Below, one piece after another: positions 1-5,778 of a DNA stretch of 13,721 nucleotides. Position 1 is the stretch's first letter; each line of letters begins with the position of its first letter. Source of the DNA: DATLYB01 sp964502525. GTDB taxonomy: Bacteria > Bacteroidota > Bacteroidia > Chitinophagales > CAIOSU01. The notes beneath the pieces were generated by a model. It was given only the letters and a program-made list of their open reading frames with translations. It was not told where the DNA came from and ran no database searches. The DNA is taken from NCBI GenBank assembly GCA_964502525.1, contig CAZCXH010000142.1:1-13721 (forward strand), read 5' to 3'. Both the position numbers and the translations under genes were made by a program.

Positions 1-105
1 TTTTATTTTTTCGTTTATCTGATGCTGGCGACAGCGGTGCTGTTTTTGTTTGTGGTAAAATGGTATAAGGAAGAGCGCTACATTCAGGAGCATCCGGTGC
101 CGTGA
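1..105 (+). CDS. C-terminal end of an integral membrane protein, probably a transporter (partial)
   Basis: Frame 1 is open from the window edge to the TGA at 103-105. It encodes 34 residues that begin FYFFVYLMLATAVLFLFVV, a clear hydrophobic membrane-spanning helix, followed by a charged tail (KWYKEERYIQEHP). This looks like the last transmembrane segment and cytoplasmic tail of a multi-span transporter. Peptide/H+ symporters and other MFS carriers end this way, but the visible piece is too short to name a family. The gene runs toward the asparaginase gene (convergent), with a heptad-repeat hairpin between the two 3' ends. The start and most of the gene lie outside the window. Confidence 0.6.
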   Translation, partial: FYFFVYLMLATAVLFLFVVKWYKEERYIQEHPVP

Positions 106-190
106 AGATAGATGCGGCATGTTCTGAAATTACAGACGCCTTGATGGAACTGACCATTTATACTTTGAACGGGATAAATTGCGCCATTGA

Positions 191-261
191 GCAGTTTACG
201 GTTTACAGTTTGGAGTTTGTCCACACACACCCCGTAAACCGTAAACATATAAACTGTAAAC
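191..261. repeat. Heptad-repeat inverted repeat without an enclosed gene
   Basis: The 13-mer at 194-206 (GTTTACGGTTTAC) is repeated as its exact reverse complement at 234-246. An overlapping 11-mer at 201-211 has its exact complement at 251-261. The left arm reads as 7-base units: GTTTACG (194-200), GTTTACA (201-207), GTTTGGA (208-214), GTTTGTC (215-221). On the other strand the right arm reads GTTTACA (261-255), GTTTATA (254-248), one extra base, GTTTACG (246-240) and GTTTAC (239-234). The middle is only CACACACACCCC. It lies between two convergent genes. It could act as a bidirectional terminator or be a gene-less relative of the repeats that flank the two S23-like genes. The rest of 106-358 shows no gene; it holds only a tandem 10-mer ATTGTCAGGG at 299-308 and 310-319. 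Confidence 0.85.
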
Positions 262-358
262 AGAAATAGAAAATGTACGATTTTATCCTGCGCACAGCAT
301 TGTCAGGGTATTGTCAGGGATGTCTTTTGAATTCAACGGTGCGCTTTGAGTCCTTCAT

Positions 359-1405
359 TTACGCGTGATGTTTGTGAGCGACTTGTTGAGGCGTTTTAAA
401 ATTTGCAAACAGACCTTCACGCACTTTTATTTTCCCGGATATGTATTGATTGGAATTACGAATCGGTTCTTCTAAACAGTGATGCAGCGGCTGCAGCGCC
501 TCCTTGCTGAAAATTCCGGTTGCCTCCACAAACGCCTGCGCCACGTTGTATTGCGGCAGCATTTTGCCGTCATCAATCTTAATAGCTGCACCGATTCTAT
601 TATGAGGCAATGCCATGCAGAAAATCCCTTCCGCACCGGTTTTTCCAATAATGCGGGGGGCGGTTATTTTCATCATGTCGGTACAGTACCGTTTTGTGCC
701 TGCCACCATAAAGGGATGCTTGCTCACCGCATCAACCACCGTTGAGCAAGCTGATTGAATTTTGCCGCTGAATTTTTTCGGATGCGCCAGGTTCTTGTAC
801 CCGATAGCCTGATTGTAAACCGGAACGGAAAAAATCGGAGCGGAACAACCATCAAGGGCAGTGGTCATTTTGGTTTTCGGATACTCATAAAATGCAGAAC
901 ATAAATCCAAAATGAGCTGCTGAAGCGGATGCTTGGGATTGATGTAGTCTTTGGTCGACCATCCCATGAGAACACACATGGCGAGCATCCCTGCATGTTT
1001 GCCGCTGCAATTATTGTGGATGTCGTGCGGCTTTTCTCCTTTGCGAATCAACTTATCCGTATCTTTTTTTGAGGTTGGATATTGCGGCCCGCAGTGCAGC
1101 GAACTTTTATCCAGTCCTGTTTTTTTCAAGATGGAATTCACTGCTTGCAGATGTTCAGGCTCCGCATTGTGCGAGCCGCACATCACCGCGATTTCTTCAA
1201 GCGTGAAATTGAATTTTTCGATTCCGCCATGTTCAATCAGCGGTAACACCTGCAGCAACTTCATCGCTGACCGCGGATAGCAAACCTGGTTTACATCGCC
1301 TTCGCTGTAAATCACCTCGCCATCCTCATCCACCACGCACACCACACCGCGATGGAAGCTTTCCAGCACTCTATCACGATAGATTTCGACCAGGATAGGA
1401 TTCAC
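359..1405 (-). CDS. L-asparaginase, Asparaginase_II family (Rhizobium etli ReAV-like)
   Basis: A 348-residue cytoplasmic protein (no signal peptide) expected to hydrolyse L-asparagine to aspartate and ammonia. It belongs to the Asparaginase_II family (PF06089), which is unrelated to E. coli AnsA/AnsB. The residues described for the R. etli enzyme ReAV appear at closely matching positions: the Ser-x-x-Lys pair S46/K49 in YPRSAMK, S78 in MCGSHNAEPEH, the zinc-ligand-like C133 and K136 in NNCSGKHAG, C187 in LDGCSAP, and K255 in GKTGAEG. The start at 1405 gives the typical N-terminus MNPILVEIYRD. Transcription is divergent from rpsT with about 108 bases between the starts. Length is normal and the frame is intact. 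The family assignment is firm; the substrate is inferred from the family. Confidence 0.9.
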   Translation of the reverse strand: MNPILVEIYRDRVLESFHRGVVCVVDEDGEVIYSEGDVNQVCYPRSAMKLLQVLPLIEHGGIEKFNFTLEEIAVMCGSHNAEPEHLQAVNSILKKTGLDKSSLHCGPQYPTSKKDTDKLIRKGEKPHDIHNNCSGKHAGMLAMCVLMGWSTKDYINPKHPLQQLILDLCSAFYEYPKTKMTTALDGCSAPIFSVPVYNQAIGYKNLAHPKKFSGKIQSACSTVVDAVSKHPFMVAGTKRYCTDMMKITAPRIIGKTGAEGIFCMALPHNRIGAAIKIDDGKMLPQYNVAQAFVEATGIFSKEALQPLHHCLEEPIRNSNQYISGKIKVREGLFANFKTPQQVAHKHHA

Positions 1406-1481
1406 GGAATGGATAATTCAGATGCAAATTATCAGAACCTGAATCTTTCGCTGGAAACTTCTTTAAAGACCGAAATTTCGC

Positions 1482-1489
1482 TATTTTTG
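1482..1489 (+). promoter_or_regulatory. Bacteroidota-type -7 box for rpsT
   Basis: TATTTTTG matches the TAnnTTTG consensus of the primary sigma factor of this phylum. It sits 24 bases upstream of the rpsT start, which leaves a short leader of roughly 15-20 bases. The -33 element is weak, with only TTTA nearby. Prediction from consensus only. Confidence 0.5.
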
Positions 1490-1513
1490 CGACCGCTTTT
1501 AAAAACAATATTC

Positions 1514-1768
1514 ATGGCACATCACAAATCCTCTATTAAGAGAATCAGGCAGACGGCAAAGAAAAGACTTCAGAACAGACTTTATGCGAAAACGGCAAGA
1601 AACCTGGTTAGCGACATCAGGGCGATGAAGGATAAGAAGGAAGCCCAGAAGCTGCTCCCTGACGTTATTTCAAAGCTGGACAAGCTGGCAAAACGCAATC
1701 AGATTCACTGGAAGAAAGCCGCCAACCTCAAGTCGAGCCTGACGCTGCACGTCAATAAGCTGCAGTAG
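1514..1768 (+). CDS. rpsT: 30S ribosomal protein S20
   Basis: An 84-residue basic protein starting MAHHKSSIKRIRQTAKKRL, the recognisable S20 N-terminus. It binds 16S rRNA in the 30S subunit and is mostly helical and rich in Lys and Arg. The open frame extends upstream to an ATG at 1352, but that extension has no S20 similarity and overlaps the divergent asparaginase gene. The ATG at 1514 lies just after a TATTTTTG promoter box and gives the normal family length, so it is chosen. A strong terminator follows. Monocistronic layout. Confidence 0.97.
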   Translation: MAHHKSSIKRIRQTAKKRLQNRLYAKTARNLVSDIRAMKDKKEAQKLLPDVISKLDKLAKRNQIHWKKAANLKSSLTLHVNKLQ

Positions 1769-1790
1769 CCCGCAGGCGAATTTTTTTCTT

Positions 1791-1822
1791 AAAAAGCATG
1801 CATTGGAATGCATGCTTTTTTT
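1791..1822 (+). terminator. Rho-independent terminator after rpsT
   Basis: The 14-base arm 1791-1804 (AAAAAGCATGCATT) pairs perfectly with 1807-1820 across GG, and the 3' side runs into a T tract. The flanking A and T runs make it potentially bidirectional. It lies 22 bases after the rpsT stop and separates rpsT from radC. Confidence 0.93.
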
Positions 1823-1842
1823 ATTTTCGGTGATTAGATCCT

Positions 1843-2541
1843 GTGGAAGAATACAAAAACCGGCTCGCCATCAATCAGTGGGCGGAAGATGACCGCCCAA
1901 GGGAGAAGCTTATCCATAAGGGAAACAAGGCTATTTCAAATGCCGAGTTGATCGCGATTTTAATCCGCAGCGGCACGAGGGAAGAATCAGCCGTTGACCT
2001 TGCCAAGCGGATGCTGGATCATGTTAAAAACAATCTTAACGAACTCGCTAAAATGAGCGTGAGCGAGATGCGCCAATTTCCGGGCATCGGTGAAACCAAG
2101 GCTGCTACCATCCTTGCGGCTCTCGAATTAGGTTCGAGGATTCGCAGGGAAGAAGCGCTCGCCAAGGATCAAGTCACCGACAGCAAGACCCTGTATGAAA
2201 TTCTGAAGCCCCAGATGGCTTACCTGCCGCATGAGGAGTTCCGGGTGCTTTACCTTAACCGCGCCAGCAAAATAATCGGAGACAGGCAGGTCAGCGTGGG
2301 CGGAGTGACCGGAACGGTAGCCGATCCTAAAATTATTTTCAGAAAGGCAATTGAACTGCTAGCCTGTTCAATCATTCTGGCGCACAATCACCCTTCAGGA
2401 AACCTGACGCCAAGCAAAGCGGATATTGACCTCACCAAGAAAATGAAAGAGGCCGGCAAGCTGATGGAGATTGATGTGATTGACCACATTATCGTTGCTG
2501 ACAATGGCTACTACAGCTTCGCGGATGAGGGGATGATGTAG
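1843..2541 (+). CDS. radC: RadC family JAMM/MPN-domain protein
   Basis: 232 residues with both RadC parts. An N-terminal UPF0758 region contains a helix-hairpin-helix-like motif (FPGIGETKAATI, about 79-90). A C-terminal MPN/JAMM metalloprotease-like domain follows, with E131/E132 in HEEFRVLYL, the metal-binding HNHPSGNLTPSKAD at 181-194 (H181, H183, D194) and a final DHIIVAD strand. The historical role is DNA repair, but the true function of the family is unsettled. The start codon is GTG at 1843, which yields the typical MEEYKNRLAINQWAEDDRPREKL start; no better ATG lies upstream in frame. A palindromic repeat begins at the very base after the stop codon. Confidence 0.95.
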   Translation: MEEYKNRLAINQWAEDDRPREKLIHKGNKAISNAELIAILIRSGTREESAVDLAKRMLDHVKNNLNELAKMSVSEMRQFPGIGETKAATILAALELGSRIRREEALAKDQVTDSKTLYEILKPQMAYLPHEEFRVLYLNRASKIIGDRQVSVGGVTGTVADPKIIFRKAIELLACSIILAHNHPSGNLTPSKADIDLTKKMKEAGKLMEIDVIDHIIVADNGYYSFADEGMM

Positions 2542-2623
2542 AGCCTCACCCCCTTCGCTAAAGCTTCGGTGGGCAAGCCGCCCCGCACGGACACCCTATC
2601 CAGATGGAGAGGGGGGTGAGGCT
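2542..2623. repeat. GC-rich palindromic intergenic element
   Basis: The 12-mer AGCCTCACCCCC at 2542-2553 is the exact reverse complement of 2612-2623. A nested hairpin pairs 2594-2602 (CCCTATCCA) with 2605-2613, with one mismatch. The middle has further self-complementary pieces such as CTTCGCTAAAGCTTCG. It starts immediately after the radC stop and ends directly before the surviving half of hicA. This looks like a dispersed REP/MITE-like element. It carries no ORF and could also stabilise or terminate the radC transcript. Confidence 0.75.
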
Positions 2624-2624
2624 G

Positions 2625-2717
2625 AATAGAAAGCAGTTGATAACTGTTCCTGATCACGACAAGAATGAAGAACTTTCTATTGGAGTTGAGAACAAAATCA
2701 AGAAGATTGCAGGATGA
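2625..2717 (+). pseudogene. hicA: hicA toxin remnant (C-terminal half only)
   Basis: The frame beginning at 2625 reads NRKQLITVPDHDKNEELS, continues GVENKIKKIAG and stops at TGA 2715-2717. This matches the C-terminal half of HicA mRNA interferases (the ITVP-x-H...GT/GV-x-x-I-x-K-x-AG region). The N-terminal half, which carries the catalytic His of the dsRBD-like fold, is missing; the palindromic element at 2542-2623 stands in its place. No start codon remains in frame. The hicB-like frame begins 43 bases downstream, the normal hicA-hicB order. Toxin activity is therefore not expected. Confidence 0.7.
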
Positions 2718-2760
2718 AAATAAGATGCGCTTTAGGCGCTAAAGAATTAAATTTACGAAT

Positions 2761-2961
2761 ATGTGATACCTGATCTTTTTAGAAAAAGCCAAAGACGGCA
2801 CGATTTGCGCGCAGGTGCCCGACCTTCCCGGATGTTTTTCATCAGGCGAAACCATCAGGGAGGCAAAAAAGAACATTGTTGAAGCCACAGAACTGCACAT
2901 AGAGGGAATGAGGGAAGAAGGAATATCCATCCCACCGCCATCCGCGAAAGACCATAAGTAA
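2761..2961 (+). pseudogene. hicB: hicB antitoxin with a stop at codon 2
   Basis: ATG at 2761 is followed at once by TGA (2764-2766), after which the same frame stays open for 64 codons to TAA 2959-2961. It reads YLIFLEKAKDGTICAQVPDL, then PGCFSSGETIREAKKNIVEA, then TELHIEGMREEGISIPPPS. This is a near-complete HicB N-terminal domain of RNase-H-like fold, with the hallmark VPDLPGC and GET-x-x-EA-x-x-N motifs. A single base change at codon 2 would explain the break. The alternatives are a non-AUG start (CTG at 2770) or a sequencing error. It follows a truncated hicA, so the module appears to be decaying. Confidence 0.72.
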
Positions 2962-3076
2962 GATTGATGATTGGGAAAAGTATTTCAGAGAGACAAAAGA
3001 GAAGTTGGAGGAACAGTTGAACGAGTTGGAGAAGAAAGCGGGAGTGAGCCAACGCAAGGAGCCAGAGGCTCGCTGA
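2912..3076 (+). other. Open stretch encoding a charged coiled-coil-like segment, no start codon
   Basis: The frame is open from just after TGA 2909-2911 to TGA 3074-3076. It overlaps the end of hicB in another frame. From about 2963 it encodes a strongly Glu/Lys-rich amphipathic segment (IDDWEKYFRETKEKLEEQLN, then ELEKKAGV). There is no ATG, GTG or TTG in a suitable place. It may be a fragment of a small antitoxin-like or coiled-coil protein that lost its start, or chance. I do not recognise it. Confidence 0.25.
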
Positions 3077-3083
3077 AATAATT

Positions 3084-3146
3084 CCGGGAACCGATGAAAG
3101 GAGTTACGTTTCACCATCGCCCCTTTGACAATATGTTCCCGGTTCC
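3084..3146. repeat. Inverted repeat upstream of the acyl-CoA synthetase gene
   Basis: CCGGGAAC at 3084-3091 is the exact complement of GTTCCCGG at 3135-3142. The overlapping GGAACCG at 3087-3093 pairs with CGGTTCC at 3140-3146, so two registers are possible. The loop is about 42 bases. No T run follows, so it is not a convincing terminator. It lies between the hicAB remains and the fadD-like promoter. Confidence 0.5.
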
Positions 3147-3179
3147 TAACTTTAGGCTTTAATCTCCAGGCAAAAATTC

Positions 3180-3187
3180 TATTTTTG
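3180..3187 (+). promoter_or_regulatory. -7 box for the acyl-CoA synthetase gene
   Basis: TATTTTTG fits TAnnTTTG and lies 25 bases upstream of the ATG at 3213. A weak -33-like TTTA (3158-3161) is about 18 bases upstream. The CAAAC-N4-GTTTG palindrome found in front of the repressor gene and fadN is not visible here, so this gene may not belong to the same regulon. Confidence 0.45.
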
Positions 3188-3212
3188 AGCCTATCCAAAA
3201 CCCTCAATAATC

Positions 3213-5018
3213 ATGAGCTACACCCGATTGTTTGACATCCTGCAGCATCAACTGCAAAACACCCCGAAAGAAGACTGTCTTGCCAACAAGGTGAACGGGC
3301 AATGGAAAAAGTACAGCACCCAGCAGGTGGTTGACATTGTGAACCAAGCCAGCCGCGCATTCATCAAATACGGCATCAAGCCGGGTGACACGGTTGCCAT
3401 TATCGCCAACAACCGCCCGGAATGGAACTTCGTGGACATGGGCATGATGCAGGTGGGAGCCATCAGCGTTCCGGTTTATCCTACTATCAGCGAAGGCGAG
3501 TATAAATTCATTTTCAACGATGCGGGCGTGAAGCTGGCATTTGTCTCGGATGAAGGATTGCACCAGAAGCTGCAAAGCATCAGGAAGGATGTTCCCTCGC
3601 TGCAGGATGTTTACACATTCGACAATGTGAAAGGCGCAAAACACTGGAATGAATTTATGGAGATGGGAAAAGGTAGCGATAATTCTGAAGTCGAAAAATT
3701 GAAAGCGGGCATCAAAGAAACAGACTTGGTGACCATCATTTACACGTCAGGGACAACCGGTGTTCCAAAGGGTGTTATGCTTTCTCACAAGAATGTTACC
3801 AGTAACGTAGCCGCCACTATCCCGAGCCTGCCGATAGCATCCGAGCACCGCGTGCTGAGTTTCCTGCCGCTGTGCCACATCTTCGAGCGGATGGTTGCCT
3901 ACACATACATGGCGGTGGGCGCTTCGATTTATTATGCCGAAAGCCTGGAGACCATTCCCGCAAATCTGCAGGAAGTGAAGCCGCAGTTCTTCACATCTGT
4001 ACCGCGCCTGCTGGAAAAGGTTTACGATAAGATTGTTGCAAAAGGCAGCGAGCTGACAGGCACCAAACGTAAACTGTTTTTCTGGGCGGTAAATCTTGGG
4101 TTGAATTTTGACGACCGCGGAGATAATGGTTTGTGGTACAATATTCAACTGGCGGTTGCGCGAAAACTGATTTTCAGCAAGTGGAAAGCTGCTTTGGGTG
4201 GAAACGTGGAAGGAATTGTGACTGGCGCAGCAGCGTTGAGAAAGGATTTGGCGCGCGTATTTAATGCTGCCGGCATTGCGGTGCGCGAGGGTTATGGGCA
4301 AACTGAAACATCGCCCGTGCTCACTGCGAATCAGTTGGAACAAGGCAAGTATTGGCTCGGCACGGTGGGAATTCCGATTGAAGGTGTGACGATTAAGATT
4401 GATGAAAAGAACCAGGAGATTCTGGCCAAAGGCCCCAACATCATGATGGGATATTATAAGCGCAGCGACCTCACCGATCAGGTGATTGACAAAGACGGCT
4501 GGCTTCACACCGGTGACCAGGGCGCCTGGCTGGAATATAAAGGGAACAAGTTTTTAAAGATTACCGGAAGGGTGAAGGAGTTGTTCAAAACATCGGGCGG
4601 AAAATATGTCGCCCCGCAGGTGATTGAAAACAAAATGAAAGAAAGTCCGTTCATCGAACAGATGGTGGTGGTGGGAGAAAACCAAAGGTTTGTTTCCGCG
4701 CTGATTGTTCCTTCGTTTGACTACCTGAAAGACTGGTGCTCAAAGAATGGAGTTTCCTATAATACGAAAGAGGAACTGGTGTCTAATCCCAAAGTGCTGA
4801 AAGCCGTTCAGGATGAAGTGAACCGCTACAACAAGGAATTTGGCAAGGTTGAACAGGTGAAAAAATTCACGCTGCTACCCACCGACTGGACTGTTGACAA
4901 TGGAATCATGACGCCCACCATAAAAGTGAAGCGCGATGCGGTGATGAAAAAATACCGGAAGGAAATAGAAGAAATTTACGCTGCTGACGGGATTGCGAAT
5001 AGCGACAACATCGGATAA
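3213..5018 (+). CDS. fadD: Long-chain fatty acid--CoA ligase (AMP-forming)
   Basis: 601 residues, normal for the long-chain acyl-CoA synthetase branch of the ANL superfamily. It activates fatty acids to acyl-CoA through an acyl-adenylate, at the cytoplasm/membrane interface. Visible core motifs, in order: the P-loop-like YTSGTTGVPKG (177-187), the adenine-binding GYGQTET (360-366), TGD (433-435), the hinge region TGRVKELFKTSGGKY (451-465), and the C-terminal TPTIKVKR (567-574), whose lysine is the likely adenylation residue. The start ATG at 3213 gives the typical MSYTRLFDIL start. It is followed by a TetR regulator, fadN and fadA in the same direction, so it supplies their substrate. Confidence 0.93.
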   Translation: MSYTRLFDILQHQLQNTPKEDCLANKVNGQWKKYSTQQVVDIVNQASRAFIKYGIKPGDTVAIIANNRPEWNFVDMGMMQVGAISVPVYPTISEGEYKFIFNDAGVKLAFVSDEGLHQKLQSIRKDVPSLQDVYTFDNVKGAKHWNEFMEMGKGSDNSEVEKLKAGIKETDLVTIIYTSGTTGVPKGVMLSHKNVTSNVAATIPSLPIASEHRVLSFLPLCHIFERMVAYTYMAVGASIYYAESLETIPANLQEVKPQFFTSVPRLLEKVYDKIVAKGSELTGTKRKLFFWAVNLGLNFDDRGDNGLWYNIQLAVARKLIFSKWKAALGGNVEGIVTGAAALRKDLARVFNAAGIAVREGYGQTETSPVLTANQLEQGKYWLGTVGIPIEGVTIKIDEKNQEILAKGPNIMMGYYKRSDLTDQVIDKDGWLHTGDQGAWLEYKGNKFLKITGRVKELFKTSGGKYVAPQVIENKMKESPFIEQMVVVGENQRFVSALIVPSFDYLKDWCSKNGVSYNTKEELVSNPKVLKAVQDEVNRYNKEFGKVEQVKKFTLLPTDWTVDNGIMTPTIKVKRDAVMKKYRKEIEEIYAADGIANSDNIG

Positions 5019-5058
5019 CCCTCATTGGCTTATTCCAGCCTGTTGAACTCTTCTCTTC

Positions 5059-5104
5059 TTACCAAACAACCGTTTGGTAAAATCGTATTGAGGTGCTAAA
5101 TTTG
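5059..5104 (+). promoter_or_regulatory. Promoter of the TetR gene overlapped by a TetR-type operator
   Basis: A perfect palindrome has 9-base arms TTACCAAAC (5059-5067) and GTTTGGTAA (5072-5080) with a 4-base centre, a typical TetR-family operator. Its right half contains TTTG at 5073-5076. This lies 20 bases upstream of TAAATTTG (5097-5104), a perfect TAnnTTTG box. Repressor bound here would cover the -33 element of its own promoter. The same core, CAAAC-N4-GTTTG, recurs before fadN. Confidence 0.75.
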
Positions 5105-5111
5105 CGTTCGT

Positions 5112-5133
5112 CCCAATACCCCAATACCCAATA
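5112..5133. repeat. Three direct copies of CCCAATA in the tetR leader
   Basis: CCCAATA occurs at 5112-5118, 5120-5126 and 5127-5133 (periods 8 and 7), directly after the promoter and before the repressor ATG at 5143. It is another short, roughly heptameric repeat in this window, but without an inverted partner or an S23 gene. Role unknown. Confidence 0.55.
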
Positions 5134-5142
5134 TGCCAGCAC

Positions 5143-5736
5143 ATGCCCAAGCAAAAGGTCAATAAAGAATACGTGGTTCACCAGGCGCTGAAGATGTTCC
5201 GTAAGAAGAGCTATCACCAGGCTACCATGGCGGATATTGGCGAGGCTGTGGGGCTGCTGAAGGGCAGCATCTATCACTATTTCGACAGCAAGGAGGAGTT
5301 GATGCGGGAGGTGATGTTTTATGTAGATAAGTTTTTCAGGGACCAGGTGTTTGTTCACGCCTATAATAAAACCCTTCCTGTAAAGGAAAGACTGGAGAAG
5401 ATGATTGGCGTGACTGAACATGTATTCCTTGGAAGTGAAAAAGGCAACATCATGGGAAATGTAGGTTTGGAAACCGCCCATGTGAATCCCGAATTCCAGG
5501 AGTACATCCAGATATTTTTCAAGCAGTATTTCAAAGCGTTGAAAACAATTTATTCAGAGAAATATCCTGAAGAGAAAGCCCAGGACCTTGCGGAACAGAC
5601 GGTAGCGGAAATGGAAGGTTCGCTGATGCTGTCGCGTATTTTCAACAAGAAAGATTTTTTCCTGAAGGCAAACAAGAGGGCTGTGGAAAGGTTGGAAACA
5701 ATTTCAAACGGGCGTTTGGCAAAACACCCGAATTAG
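5143..5736 (+). CDS. TetR/AcrR family repressor, probable FadR-type regulator of beta-oxidation
   Basis: 197 residues. The N-terminal TetR DNA-binding domain spans about 8-55, with the helix-turn-helix ATMADIGEAVGLLKGSIYHY and the usual FDSKEEL end. The helical C-terminal ligand and dimer domain is of ordinary length. Position between fadD and fadN-fadA suggests that it senses acyl-CoA and represses fatty-acid degradation, as FadR (TetR type) does in Bacillus and Thermus; the ligand is inference. Two matching CAAAC-N4-GTTTG palindromes, one in its own promoter and one at the end of its own coding sequence before fadN, are the likely operators. The start at 5143 is the first ATG in frame after the promoter. 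Confidence 0.9.
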   Translation: MPKQKVNKEYVVHQALKMFRKKSYHQATMADIGEAVGLLKGSIYHYFDSKEELMREVMFYVDKFFRDQVFVHAYNKTLPVKERLEKMIGVTEHVFLGSEKGNIMGNVGLETAHVNPEFQEYIQIFFKQYFKALKTIYSEKYPEEKAQDLAEQTVAEMEGSLMLSRIFNKKDFFLKANKRAVERLETISNGRLAKHPN

Positions 5737-5745
5737 ATAAATTTG
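5705..5745 (+). promoter_or_regulatory. fadN promoter with a second TetR-type operator inside the 3' end of tetR
   Basis: The palindrome CAAACGGGCGTTTG (5705-5718) has the same CAAAC-N4-GTTTG geometry as the tetR operator. Its TTTG (5715-5718) lies 19 bases before TAAATTTG (5738-5745), an exact TAnnTTTG box that begins 2 bases after the repressor stop codon. Operator, -33 and -7 elements are arranged almost exactly as in front of tetR. This gives fadN its own repressible promoter. Confidence 0.7.
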
Positions 5746-5778
5746 TCGTCCCAATTTTAAAACTCTAAACACAAAATC

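Noticed and set aside
1352..1513. N-terminal extension of rpsT to an ATG at 1352
   Set aside because: The extra 54 residues have no S20 similarity, overlap the divergent asparaginase gene, and contain the likely rpsT promoter; ATG 1514 gives the normal length.
3747..4508. Long minus-strand ORF (253 codons) inside fadD
   Set aside because: Antisense shadow of a well-conserved acyl-CoA synthetase frame; the translation has no recognisable domain.
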